Assembly: GCA_029204225.1 (NCBI GenBank) | Contig: CM055100.1 | Coordinates: 33,259,645-33,323,644, forward strand | DNA: 64,000 bases | Reading direction: 5' to 3' | From: Diphasiastrum complanatum | Taxonomy: Eukaryota; Streptophyta; Lycopodiopsida; Lycopodiales; Lycopodiaceae | Shown: one piece after another, positions 12,350 through 23,365 of the stretch | How positions within the stretch are numbered: position 1 is the first letter of the stretch | Layout: each line of letters begins with the position of its first letter | Position numbers and translations under genes: made by a program | Notes under the pieces: generated by a model | Database searches by the model: none | What the model was told of the DNA's origin: nothing | The model's input: only the letters and a program-made list of their open reading frames with translations

Positions 12350-13742
12350 CTTTATCACTTGTGGAACGAAAGTATCATAAATATCTATACGCTGACCATC
12401 AGCAAGTGTAACTACGTATTGATGATCGTTTGGTTTTTGTTCAACTTCTTCACCAAAGAATGGTTTAGAAAGTTGTGGGTTGCCCCATCGCCCACCATTA
12501 TCCGAACTTTCTGGCCATTAACACTTCCTAACAATCGGAAAATAGTATGAGGTCCGACTGCAGGTTGCCAAATATTGGCAGTAACTGAACAGGTATGTGC
12601 CTCATTTATATGAGACATGTGAACAGACTTTACCTTGGGGGACTGTCCCAAAGGCAAAACTTGGACAGTGTGAACTTGCTTCTCCGGTTTCTTAAAAGGA
12701 CCATTTTGGTTCTTACCGGGAGTATCACTAGTGTTCCCTTTATGTTGTACTTTAGGACACCGACTCTTGTTATGACCTTTTCCCATACAAATGAAGCACA
12801 AGTGCTCCCTCTTGGCCCTTTCTATGTCACTTCTCGACAATCTATACCACTTTTTATTCGAAGAATTAGATGTCGGAATTTTTCTCTTCTCTCCATGCTT
12901 GGAGGACTCAGGTCGGGTTTCTTCTACTACTCTTTTACCCTTTTGGCGAACAATGTCATCATAAGTCTGAGCTAGTGTGATAGCAGTTTCCAATGTTTTA
13001 GGCTTCAAAGGCCGAAGATACTTTTGGTACTCGGCTTGCAAACCCCAAATGAATCCCCTTACCTGATTATAATCATCTAAGTCAGATAATTTCATGGTAG
13101 CATCCCGATAACTGGCGATATATTGGGTGAGAGGATGGTTTCCCATGCAACAGGTTTCCCAATCTTCCCAGTTTCTATCGGTTTCATTTTCAGGGAGGAA
13201 ATTTTTCTTGAACATATCTTGAAAACTATCCCAAGTCTTTGGTTCTGAAGCACTTTCCCGTAGACTAATCTACCACCTAAAGGCTTTTCCCGTCAGGGAG
13301 ATGCTAGCCTCTAAAGGCCGATCCTCATCAGAAGTTCCTTTTAATCAAAAAGCATCATCATGCTTAACGAGAAAGGCAACAACCGAATCTCGGTTACGGT
13401 CTTTTCTTCTCCACCAAAGGTGGGAAGGCACAAATCCTTAGGTACTACCTTATGGGGTGATGGTGGGACAGGTAAACTACTACCGTGGATAGCAGGATTC
13501 ACTCGGTATTGCGCTAAAACAGCTTGGTTTAAAGCATTAAGGCTTTGAACATTATCACGTACTAGTCTTTCAAGTCTGGAAAGCCTTTCATTAGTCTCTT
13601 GCTGGGTATTGGCTTGTTCCTCAACAGACTCTTCTAATTTTTTAAGATGATCATAAGTTTTTGCTACCCACTGCCTAAACTCAAAAATGTTTAATGGTAT
13701 TTCTTCATTTTCATCCCCCTCATTCATGTCCACATCCTGCAT
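12350..13742 (-). pseudogene. Ty3/gypsy gag-protease remnant
   Basis: Read on the minus strand, the first frame (13,742 to 13,341) gives an acidic N-terminus, a coiled-coil-like segment and a V-P-K-D-L-C-L-P-T-F-G-G block typical of the start of gypsy capsid. The reading frame then breaks. A 267-aa frame (13,215 to 12,412) carries the C-terminal half of the gag capsid domain, a basic linker, a CX2CX4HX4C zinc knuckle (C140, C143, H148, C153) and the start of a retroviral-type protease. The protease motif reads VGDGATHNFL where VDSGATHNFL is usual, so the catalytic Asp has been lost. The frame shifts again and a short protease tail can be followed to about 12,350. RT and integrase are missing. 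In an intact element gag would form the particle that holds the RNA. Confidence 0.85.
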
Positions 13743-14769
13743 GTCGTCATGCTAGGTGGGATTTTGAGAGGGTTCTTGAGTAGGCGGTAAAAGAGGAATT
13801 GACTGGCTCTTTTCTACAGGAGAAGTTCCATGAGGCAGACTAGACATGACTATATCTTCAAGTTCGTCTACAAGAGTATGACTCATGTCTATAAAATTAA
13901 GCATGCGTAATAGAACAGAGACAACAGTGTTTAATTACACCCAAAAAATCGATTTACTAGCACATGCAAGAAGTGTATAACAACATGCACTTACATGCAA
14001 AACAAAAGCAAGAGAGAGAAAGCTTCTCTGGTTTGGAAATGCAGGTGGTTGGGCCGTCACAACATGCAAATTTGATCTGACAACTTTCGACTTTTTCCGG
14101 AAAAACCAGGAATTTTGATCAAACTTCGGATGATCACCAACACTATTTCTGGCCACCAATCGCTGTGAGATTTGTTCCTCTTAGAGCGCCCTACTGTATA
14201 TGAGCTTGCCCAAGTCCAACTTCTGGAACATCTGCCACCGTTTGAATTTGTAGTGTCTTCAACTCCAGAAGGTCAATTCTGGCCAGAAAATCAAAATTCT
14301 GACTTGAAGTGTGAATATCTTGAAAAGTACAACAGATTTCAGGGTGAAATCTGTTGCATCCTCCAGCAAGTAGTCTGCAGATCCTATCCTCAAAATCTGA
14401 TCCAAATCTGATCACGTTTGGATTGCCAACTGTCAACTTCCAAAAAACAGGTCCTGGCGCCCTCCAAAAAATCAGATTAGTTTCAAACTCTGATTCTTGC
14501 TTATGATGGACGTTTTTCCTTGCACCTATGCTGCAGGTCTGAGCGCTCACCACCTTGCTTGTATCTCCACAACCCAGATCCAAAAAAAGCACGTTTTCTG
14601 TTGGCGCTGAGGGAGGAAGAAGGTAGCGTTGAAAAGATGAAGAAAAAGGCAGCGCTGGCAGGAGGGCCGAAAGGCAGCGCTGGAGGAGGAGCGCTGAGAC
14701 AGTCCCAAAACCCGTTGGAAGAATAGAGGAGATCAGAATACGCTGACCCACCAGGCCCAGATCTTCGAT
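13743..14769 (-). other. Untranslated leader of the gypsy element
   Basis: About 1 kb lies between the primer-binding site and the start of gag. The open frames inside it (14,191-14,751 and 14,501-14,809, minus) have no motif and overlap one another, so they are best read as leader sequence. It holds several GCGCTGC-containing copies of a short GC-rich phrase near 14,640-14,700. Confidence 0.5.
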
Positions 14770-14781
14770 GCTCTGATACCA
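14770..14781 (-). promoter_or_regulatory. tRNA-iMet primer-binding site
   Basis: The minus strand reads TGGTATCAGAGC, the standard plant retrotransposon sequence complementary to the 3' end of initiator-Met tRNA. It would prime minus-strand DNA synthesis. It sits at the expected place between LTR and gag leader. Confidence 0.9.
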
Positions 14782-14782
14782 C

Positions 14783-15233
14783 TATTAGGAGCAATGGAAA
14801 GAGAACCAAACAAAGATGAAGAGTGACTCTGGATCTCCACCCACTATCCTGTACCTGGCTCTACATTCACAGGCCACCATATAGGACCAGCGCCCAGCCT
14901 CCAAGAGGCCATACACTCCTCTCACATGCACAGTTGCCACTGTGCATGTGGATGCCCCTCATGCATACTGAGCATGTGGCACACAGGTCCTACCTAACTT
15001 TAGGGACCCACCCTTAGCAACTAAGGGTGCCCTCTACTTAGTGGCACTCCCTATGAATATAGACGAAGCCCACTAGATCCTAGTCCCTAAGCCGAACTAC
15101 GGGGCTGAGTGTCACCCCGCCGGGACCCCCTAGGGTCTAACGAGTCACTAGTATCCCTGTGTTTGCCAATGGCCATAACACTATTCGTATGTTTTCCACC
15201 AGGTAGAGGTTGAGATCCAACTATTTTCCAACA
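14783..15233 (-). repeat. 5' LTR of the gypsy element
   Basis: On the minus strand the LTR begins TGTTGGAAAATAG at 15,233 and ends TCCTAATA next to the primer-binding site, about 451 bp in all. The end is TA where CA is usual. The right edge abuts a reverse transcriptase fragment of another element in the opposite orientation, suggesting insertion into it. No second LTR of this element was found. Confidence 0.65.
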
Positions 15234-17226
15234 TCAATTTGCATTTTGGATTTCATCAGATCTATCTACAACTATGTGATGAATGTGAAACTGTTTTTGC
15301 ACTATTTCTGGACTTTATAAGTTTTATATTATGCTTGTTGGTGTGTCCTACCCACCTTCAAGAATGCCATGAATACTGTTGTGAAACCTTTGCTTGGTCT
15401 TTTCGGGTTTGTTTATTTTGATGATATACTTATCTTTGGTACGTCTTGGACTGCTCATGTTGATCATCTGGCATAAGTTTTGCGACAACAATCAACTCTA
15501 CCAAAAGATCAAAGTGCTTATTGTTCTACTTGAAATAGAGTTTCTTGGGTTTCTAGTTTGAGCCCATACTTTCGCATCAATCTAGCTATGATCCATTCCA
15601 TTTGGTCTTGGATTACATCTCAAGATGCCCATGATGTTAAGATGTTCTTAGATCTTGCCACCCATTTTTGAAAATCTCATAAATTTTGCTACCATCCCTT
15701 CAATATACAGGCACTCGTCGCTGGTTGTCACTCAATTGCCAAATTGCGTTTGACACCCTCAAAACTTTTCTAAGTATTGCTCCCTATTTGTGTTGACTCA
15801 ATTTTGACAGTTTCATAATTGACATCAATGCTACTGCTTTTAGGGCGGGAGATCTTCTTCGTGAAGACAAAGGAGTAATTGTATATGAATCTCACAAGCT
15901 TAGTTCTTATGAGATGTGTTACTCCACACAAGAAAAAAGAACAACCTGCTATTGTCTATGCTCTTAAAAGAGTGGTGCCATTACTTATACCTAGTGTGGT
16001 ACTCCAAAAGATCTAAGTAAGTGATGAATATTTTTGTTGGCTACAGTTTCTAGAAACGTTTGAATTTGAAGTTTATTATTGTGCTAGTATAAGTAGCGTT
16101 ACGTTTAATGCTTTATCCTGCCTTTCTGCATGTGTTCTTGCACTAGCCACAATCACTCGACATTTTGGAGTCCTTCGTGCATATTTACAATGCCCTGACT
16201 TTTAGACTACATAAATGGTCCCAACTCCCACCCATATGGAATGTACTCCCTTGTTGATAAGTGCGTATATCACTTTGGAATTTGTGTATTCCCAATTATG
16301 TTGCCATCCATGTCGATGATGTATATCTAGCCTTTGTTGGAGGTCACTACAAATATCAAAAATCCCTTGTCTCAAGCCACATTTCTAGTGTCCCAATATG
16401 AAGATGGGTTGATACCATTTGATCCATTCCTATTCCTTTTGTACTTGCAACAAGTATTCAGGGCACAATCACCAAGGATTCTTGTAGCATTGGCCTATTC
16501 CTCATCGCTAGGGGACAAATATCTCTATGGATTTTGTTATGGGCCTTCACTATACACATATGAGGGTGTGACACTTGTTTGGTGGTGGCAGACAAGCTCA
16601 TTTCATTCCAGTTGTAGCACTATCAAAACAACGCAATGTGCTCGATTGTTTTTGTTGAAAATATTTAGGTTGCATGGCCTTCCTCATTCCCTTCTTATCA
16701 ACAGAGACCCTGAATCACATACTTGTTTTGGGCAAATCTTGGGCTTTTCAAAAAATCTAGCAACAATAGAGTTCTGTTGTTGAGAGACATCGTAGATATG
16801 TGGAGTTTGACGAGGGGCAACACTTGTTATTGACTGCATTTTTCTTGGCATGGGTTTGGAGAGTGCCAAGCTCACAGAGAGATTGTCTTCACAATATCAT
16901 GGGCCGTGTCAGATGCTACAAACACCTAATCCAGTTGCAGTCACATACAGACTCCAGGCGGAACTTTTCATTTTAGCTTGCTCCTTGCTACCATTGGGCT
17001 CAACGGACTTGCTGAGCCCTGTTCCACTAAGTTACCATCACATCTAGAGTTGTTTCCATCCTTATCTGCTGCCATCCTCCAAGTATGGGTCCAACATAGT
17101 TGAAGTTGATGACAAGTTCAATACTTGGTAGTGTTATGGACACCTCTTTGCTTGTAGTCCCATACTCTAAAATCAGGCTAGAGCTCTTGCGGCCAGTATT
17201 GACTCAACTGTTTGTTAGAAGGGGAG
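15234..17226 (+). pseudogene. Ty3/gypsy pol remnant (RT-RNaseH-INT)
   Basis: Successive frames on the plus strand show gypsy RT from the GFHQI block (about 15,245) to the catalytic FVYFDDILIFG block (about 15,405-15,440). RNase H is recognisable by YESHKLSSYEM and AIVYALKR (about 15,880-15,980). The integrase core has the blocks ARLFLLKIFRLHGLP and NRDPE (about 16,640-16,710), then an integrase C-terminal segment near 16,850-17,040. Stops and frameshifts occur every few dozen codons, and gag, protease and the first part of RT are missing. The element ends in the polypurine tract agaaggggag (17,216-17,226), followed at once by an LTR. The order RT-RNaseH-INT is that of Ty3/gypsy. Confidence 0.85.
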
Positions 17227-17580
17227 TGTTATGGGCAATACATTAATAACAACAATATGACATTTTACAACAATGTGTATTATATGACATTTATGGGGCC
17301 TCTTGGACCCACCCATGTATTATTTTCATGTTTTAATTTTATTTAGATAAGGGATCATTCAGTAAGTCTTCCGAAGGGTTCTCCTAAGGGCTTTAGGATA
17401 AGTATACAAGCAGTAACTTGCATGGGACTCCAATTCAATGGGTTTTACTCTCCTTTGTAGCAGACTCTACTACATCTCTTTGTAGATGTGCTATTTTTCT
17501 TGGCCGTGGTTTGTTGTGGGATAATGCTATGTTATCATCATTCTTTGTCATTTTATACAGGTCCTATTTTTAGTATGACA
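17227..17580 (+). repeat. 3' LTR of the Ty3/gypsy remnant (right edge uncertain)
   Basis: The sequence starts TGTTATGGGCAATAC directly after the polypurine tract, the classic start of a gypsy LTR. A TATA-like ataagtataca block lies at about 17,398. The partner LTR was not seen, so the end coordinate is a guess. Confidence 0.5.
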
Positions 17581-18180
17581 CATGTAGCACCTAGTCAATC
17601 AGGGAAAGGGAAGTCTTCTCTGGTCAACCTAGAGAAATTTTGTTTCAGGTGGCGTATATGGGATCCTAGGAGTACAAGTCACCTTTCTGGCATCTTGGTC
17701 ACACCCACAACTATGTATGCAGCAGAGACATGCTGCATGAGCCTTAATCTGATTAGGTTAGTCTATCACGATTCCATGCCTTCATGTATGATACGATCCA
17801 ATCCCTCAATCCCACATCAGATTAGTCTAGCTGACTTCGCTGTGCCTCCTACTCAAGTGGAGGCTATATTTAGGTTGATCATTTATCTACAAGAAGTTGT
17901 GAATCTTGGGGATGCAGATACTGGAGACAAGATCATTTGTTCCTCTATGGGCAGATCTTTCACTCATCTTTACTCTCAAGCTTCCAAGGAAACCCGATCT
18001 TACCTCATTGTTGAGACTTGGGACTATCACATAGCCTCAGGTTTACTTTGGGACAGCTTCGGATTTCCTCACTACCTACATCTGGAGACTAGCCATTTCC
18101 AATGTATTCTTTGGGAAGACACGATTGTCATTAATGTGCTTTGGCCGAGGTTGAGACAAAGCATTTGGTCTATATTATGA
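17488..18180 (+). CDS. Unrecognised 230-codon ORF
   Basis: This is one of the longest uninterrupted frames outside the recognised genes. The first 35 codons overlap the presumed LTR and include a hydrophobic stretch (FFLAVVCCGIML); a later ATG near 17,575 is an equally good start and is preceded by a potential acceptor (tttatacag). The product would be soluble, with many Ser, His and Trp residues and no motif I can place. It may be a host sequence next to the retroelement, part of an unknown element, or chance. No function is proposed. Confidence 0.25.
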   Translation: MLFFLAVVCCGIMLCYHHSLSFYTGPIFSMTHVAPSQSGKGKSSLVNLEKFCFRWRIWDPRSTSHLSGILVTPTTMYAAETCCMSLNLIRLVYHDSMPSCMIRSNPSIPHQISLADFAVPPTQVEAIFRLIIYLQEVVNLGDADTGDKIICSSMGRSFTHLYSQASKETRSYLIVETWDYHIASGLLWDSFGFPHYLHLETSHFQCILWEDTIVINVLWPRLRQSIWSIL

Positions 18181-19694
18181 GACTAGAGGGAGGGACCATT
18201 CTCTTCCGTAATCAATCAATTATGCTTTGCTCACTGACTTCCTATGATGATCAGAGATGTGCAACATTGATGTTTGACAAGTGAGGGAATCCGTAGCAAT
18301 TGCTCTAATATTTATCGCTATGTAGCCTTGTATCAGGTGTTTCTTTTCCAGACGCCAGCCCCTTGTATAGACACAGGCTCTTTGAAGGGTCAACAAATCT
18401 TTACACTTTACTATACGTGATCTTGAAAGAAACCTATTTCCAGTATTAAAAAATTTAGATGTCCATCCCTTTCAGACACCAAGACTAGAGACAATGTCAT
18501 CAGCCATTGAGACCTACGAAGTTGAGAGTCACATGACAGGCTTCATGGACACATACACCCATCACAATCAATGGCACTCCCATCATCTAACATCATAGAC
18601 TTCTTCAGACAATTATCTTATGACATGGAGTAATATATGAAGTCTTGTTAGACTGGTTATCTACTTTTATTATTTGTTCATGGGAGATCTTGGTCTGAGG
18701 TCTCTTATAGTTATCTTTTCTCGTTATGCTTATATGAGTACTTCTACTCAACCTACTGTTAGGTGCTACCGTTTTGGTTATTTGAGAGGTTCAACTTTTG
18801 TCCTGTATTAAGTTCTCAACATTTTACAACTTGTCTGTTTACGACCAAGCATGATCCCTCAAGCTTGTTACAGGTTGCAGGAAGCACAACTGAATTTTGC
18901 TATCCTATACTCGTTCACATTCTGCTGAAAACAATCCTTTCAGTCCGATAAAGTACCCTTGAGATGAGATGCTTGTTTTTGCATACAATGTGACAATGAT
19001 TGCTGATTGAAACCTGTGCACAATTTGTTGTGTTTGGTTGTCTTGGTGATTTGAAATTTAAGTGAAATATATTAGTATCTGAAGTATCAAGGTTTTACGA
19101 ATTTTTACTTCCTTAGAACATGCTTCTCATATTGTTCTTTAAATACTATAACTGCTCAAATTTGCTTTTTGATCATAAAATCAAGTCAAAGGGTATTTTG
19201 TTGAATATGTGAAAGATAATATAATCTTAGTTTTGTTTGAGCATTGTGACTTACATGCTTTATGGTCGCTTTCTAGATTTTCATCTAGTTGTACTCATTT
19301 TCAACCAGCATTTATGGAAATGTTTGACATGTTGGACGTGGACATAATTATTTGAACTTGGTGGTTTTTTGTTTGGAGAGCATGCATACTTGTTTTCTCT
19401 CAAGAAATAATCCTTCATAAATTTATGTTGCTTGGACTTTGGTGGGCTGGTCTTTTATTACCAATTTCTTGTATTTCACCTAAATTAACCATTCATCTAG
19501 AAAGTGTAATAGTGTTAATTCTCTTAGCACCAAGAAGAATTCGCAGATGCACTCAAATATTTTTTTTATTGATGTTATTAGTGAAGAAGTGACTCTGGGC
19601 ATATCTCATGATTCCTGCCTGTTGCTCAAATGTTAATTCACAGGTGTCTGTTCACATACGAGTACGGAATTGAGATATTCTACAAAGCTAAATC
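18181..19694. other. Spacer and likely 5' leader or intron of the downstream gene
   Basis: There is no coding frame with recognisable content. A pyrimidine-rich tract ending in ttcacag at about 19,637-19,643 is a good splice acceptor 50 bp before the next start codon, suggesting that the downstream gene has a 5' UTR intron whose first exon lies somewhere upstream. Confidence 0.35.
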
Positions 19695-20807
19695 ATGATG
19701 AGTGAGGATGCTGAGTATAAGGTTATTGTTGTTGGTGAATCTGTTGAAGTTGGAGCTGTGAGGTGCCCCTCAGAATCAAACTATGCTGCATTGCGCCAGG
19801 AGATGGAGGCTGATGAGCTGGTAGTATTTCCTTTTGAATTTGTGACCAAGCAAGGAAATGTCGTTAGGGAAAAACAGGAAGGAAAATGGCTTGTGCAGGA
19901 AAATGAAGTCCGCATCAAACGCAAATTTCCTTTCATGTCATCCACCACTAACAAAAGACTAGCGCAGCACAGTGGATCTGGATCCCAGAAGATTGTGGTT
20001 GCTGGTCCTGAAGATATTGAGTACCAGGATGTGGAAAATGATGGGCTTGTTGAAGAAGAGGAAAAGTCCACTCAAGCTGGAAATAAGTTAGAAAGTAAAC
20101 TGTTGCCTTTCAAGGTTCTAAAGTCGTGGCAATCTGAAATGTTGCGAGTGAAGCAAAAACTACAAGGCATTGGAAGGCATGATGAATTTGAGTTGTACAC
20201 TGTTGACATAGATGGAAGACCATGGGTAAAGCTATGGTGCAACGAGTGTGGTGATACATATGGGTCTGGGAGTGTCAGCAATGCTCATGACACTCTGGGT
20301 AATTTTTATCGTTCTCATGTTCATACAACTGCTCATTTGAAGGGCTACGTTGCAAATCATGGAGATGTTAAGGTTTTTAGTGACTGGCTCATTGGCGTTT
20401 CATTCAAAGAGGAAATAGAAAGTGCAATTGATGAGATGGAGGTATTCAATAACAAAAACGAATGTGCTTCATTTCAAGTTGTTGAAGCAACACTTACTAG
20501 TGCTCATAGCAAATACTCAGTGCGTATGAGGTGCACTGTGGATGGGAAGTGGTTGCCACTGGTACCAAAATCCAAAGGAACCCTGGACATCATGATTGAG
20601 CACCTCAGGTCAAGAGCACACATTACAGCTTGTATGAAATCTAAGCATCAAAATACGCATGGACACAGCTCTACAAGTAGTCTAGACATTCTTGATAGTT
20701 ACATGTATAGCCCAATTCAGAAGCACATAATTGCCCCAAATTACGCAGAAGTTGCGTGCTCTTTAATTACAGGGAGTGAAAACTGCCAGTATACCATCAA
20801 TAAGTAG
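19695..20807 (+). CDS. Plant protein of unknown function with two Cys/His modules (370 aa)
   Basis: A single uninterrupted frame of 370 codons with clearly gene-like composition. Residues 1-80 are mixed alpha/beta-like, 108-125 form an acidic linker, and 130-160 look helical. Residues 176-216 hold a module with C182-X2-C185 followed by NFYRSH and H214, reminiscent of a zinc-binding BED/U1-type finger that ends in H-X5-H. A weaker second copy follows at about 276-314: MRC, a W at the same relative position, then IEHLRSRAHITAC. There is no signal peptide or membrane segment. The start is the first of two adjacent ATGs, 50 bp after a likely splice acceptor. The duplicated module suggests nucleic-acid or protein binding, but no named family was recognised. 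The nearest upstream sequence is a retroelement remnant, yet the frame is intact, so I take it as a host gene. Confidence 0.75.
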   Translation: MMSEDAEYKVIVVGESVEVGAVRCPSESNYAALRQEMEADELVVFPFEFVTKQGNVVREKQEGKWLVQENEVRIKRKFPFMSSTTNKRLAQHSGSGSQKIVVAGPEDIEYQDVENDGLVEEEEKSTQAGNKLESKLLPFKVLKSWQSEMLRVKQKLQGIGRHDEFELYTVDIDGRPWVKLWCNECGDTYGSGSVSNAHDTLGNFYRSHVHTTAHLKGYVANHGDVKVFSDWLIGVSFKEEIESAIDEMEVFNNKNECASFQVVEATLTSAHSKYSVRMRCTVDGKWLPLVPKSKGTLDIMIEHLRSRAHITACMKSKHQNTHGHSSTSSLDILDSYMYSPIQKHIIAPNYAEVACSLITGSENCQYTINK

Positions 20808-21208
20808 CATCGAGCAGAATCTTCAATCTGGAATAAGTTATCTAGGTCATCAATCCAAATTATCATGTTTGTGCTGCTGCATGGGCTCTTGGAACAATGA
20901 AGATTACAAGTTGTAGGATCATGTTCTTAAGTTTCTGTTACAAGGTTAACCTTGAGAAAGGAGGTCACCGCTATAAATCTTGTCTAACATTTCCCCTGTT
21001 AAATATCTTGCTTTTAGGCCAAGCTTTGCAGAATTTGATTCGTGCCTTCATCTGTAAAACAATTAGAACACATGTAGAGAACACTTGCAGGATGAATCTA
21101 TTTTAATCACGGGTACCTTTCTAAAAAACCTCATTTCTTTTGAATGCGAACGTCTTGGAAGTAACATTAGTCAGCTTTATGTTGATTGCTACCTGTTACA
21201 GAAAACTT

Positions 21209-21210
21209 TC

Positions 21211-21256
<46 letters not shown>
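21209..21256. repeat. (CT)n microsatellite
   Basis: A CT run of 48 bases with one interruption (a G near 21,223). Confidence 0.95.
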
Positions 21257-21258
<2 letters not shown>

Positions 21259-21589
21259 GGATAGTACTTTACCTTATTTCAAAACTGCTTTCCCCCTTTT
21301 CATTCAGTAGCACGACTAAACCAAATAAGCACCAGGTACTACCTTGACAAATAACCTTATTCAGGCGTGAACACTATCAGTGTCCTATAGCTGAATCCAA
21401 AAAAGGCTCTTTTTGGTAGGTGCTTTCACCTTTTTGATTCTCATCTTGTTTTTCAAATGCATGAATATGTTATAGTCACGCTTGCTTCATTGATTTATCG
21501 CTTGAATATGGTTTTTTGTTTTGATGTATGCTATTGCACTCAATGACCAGCGATTGAACGCATCATTATAGCTTTTTTCTATTGAAATT

Positions 21590-21772
21590 TGCTGTCCCAC
21601 AGCGGTTCTGGAAGGCGATCCAGGATTGATTGGAATGTGCCCACATACACCATAAAAATAAAAAAAAATTGTTGGGAATTCACTATCCCACAGCAATTCT
21701 AAATTGCGATCCAAGGCTGACTGGATTGCGCCTACATACATTTCACAATATGATATAAAATGCGTTAGTGCA
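21590..21772. repeat. Two-copy tandem duplication, about 91 bp
   Basis: Two diverged copies share the blocks c(t/g)tcccacagc, gcgatccaagg, tgactgga/tgattgga and cctacataca in the same order, about 91 bp apart. The origin is unknown. Confidence 0.6.
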
Positions 21773-23365
21773 AACGACGTAAATACAAACATTTTATTTT
21801 GAGGAACCTCCTCACATATAACAAAGATTTTTTTGTTTTTTCAAAAGGAGGAAGGATAGTATAATTGCTACTTAACACTTATATATTGCTTTATGTCGAT
21901 ATCATTGATGTTTTTGAACAGTTAAAAAAGCATTTTTTTCGGATACACCATGGCATCATCACAAGAGAGTACTAAGACACATATTCATGTAAGGATTTCA
22001 AGCCTTTTCACTGTTTAATATGATCTATTTTGCTTAAGACTTGTGTAGACAATTAAATGGGCTAAACAAGTCATAGTACTTGAGACAAATTTGGTGGTGA
22101 CCTAATCAGTTTGGGTTACCTTAGGAACGCCAAACATACATGATTATGATGACTACCCTGTAACCCTAAACATGACCAAACCTCCTTTTTTCATTTTACA
22201 TAGTGATAGAGTTATTTTGATCAACCTTTGTGTAAAACTCACAACTTTCTAACTAATACGGTCCTAAAAGTTTGCCAATAGGATGATTATTAGGGCTTTT
22301 GCTTGAATATTCATGAAGCACATGGCCTTGTGCGTGGATATTGACATCTTATTCCAATAAATGGGTTGGTATGGCATGGATTAGCCCTTCCGTCTATGAT
22401 GTCCAGGCCTACTCTAATGCTAGCATACTTTCGTCACAGCTTTGTAGGACAGTATTGTCTTATGTGTAGCTTATACGGTTTTATTATAGTATAAATAGAG
22501 GCTTGGCTTGTTATTTTCCATATAGCATGGATTTGCTAGGGAAAGTAGGCACTAGGTCATGACTCATTTTGGAGTCATGGGGATTAGTATGGCATGGATT
22601 CGTCATAGTACCCACCTATATACCTGCATGAGATATGTACGGTGGCTTTAGATACATTGTATTGTTATGCATTAATGGATACAATTCCATACCCAAAAAT
22701 TGATCAGGATGGCGAATGCTCTGATATGGTAAAAACAGGGCACGACCAATTGCCAAACTAATTTTTATGAATGGGAAGATTGGACTAAGCATGGTTAACG
22801 ATGACTATTATGCTTATTGGTTGTTAACACTTGTTTTGTACATGGATAACAACTGACGTCCAACACCTGTCTTCCTCACTAAACTTGAAACATAAAAAAC
22901 TCATTTCTACATTTTTGTTTTCGACGAAGGTTAGTTCCATCGATATTGTTCAAAAAGTTCATTTTAGCCCTCTTCAAGTTGTAAAAAAGTTATTGTTCGC
23001 CAAAAGAACTTTCGCCAGTTCTACATTAGTTCTATTCTTGTCATATCTACCTATTGTCAGACAGATGAAGGTTAGTTTTATCATGTTTGTCAAAAATAGT
23101 CAGTTACGTGATTTTTTACTTAAAATAGTATTGAAAAAACTCTCGTCGAGTTAACCTTTGTCTAGGGAACCTTTGCCAGTACCATTTTTGAGTCTAATCT
23201 ATCTGATCTAGCTATTGCCAAATTTGTGAAAGGTTTTGGGTTGATTGGACCTGATTTTGGAAATTTCCATTTTTAGAGTGTCGATCGCTTGATCAAGATC
23301 TTTTTTTTTTTCAAATTTAGAATCTGATTTTCATCAAGTGAAGCTTTTAAGTTTTCTTTGATACA

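Larger units (their letters stand above)
20808..23365. other. 3' UTR and spacer
   Basis: The sequence after the stop probably includes the 3' UTR of the upstream gene. The rest is AT-rich with no gene. It contains a CT tract and a duplicated 91-bp unit, both listed separately. The open frames at 21,487-21,792 (minus) and 22,831-23,154 (plus) carry no motif. Confidence 0.5.

Noticed and set aside
12595-12975. 126-codon plus-strand ORF
   Set aside because: Antisense to the gypsy gag zinc-knuckle region.
14191-14809. Minus-strand ORFs of 186 and 102 codons
   Set aside because: They lie in the leader between PBS and gag of a gypsy element, overlap each other in different frames and contain no motif.
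19781-20281. Minus-strand open frames
   Set aside because: Shadows of the 370-aa gene on the plus strand.
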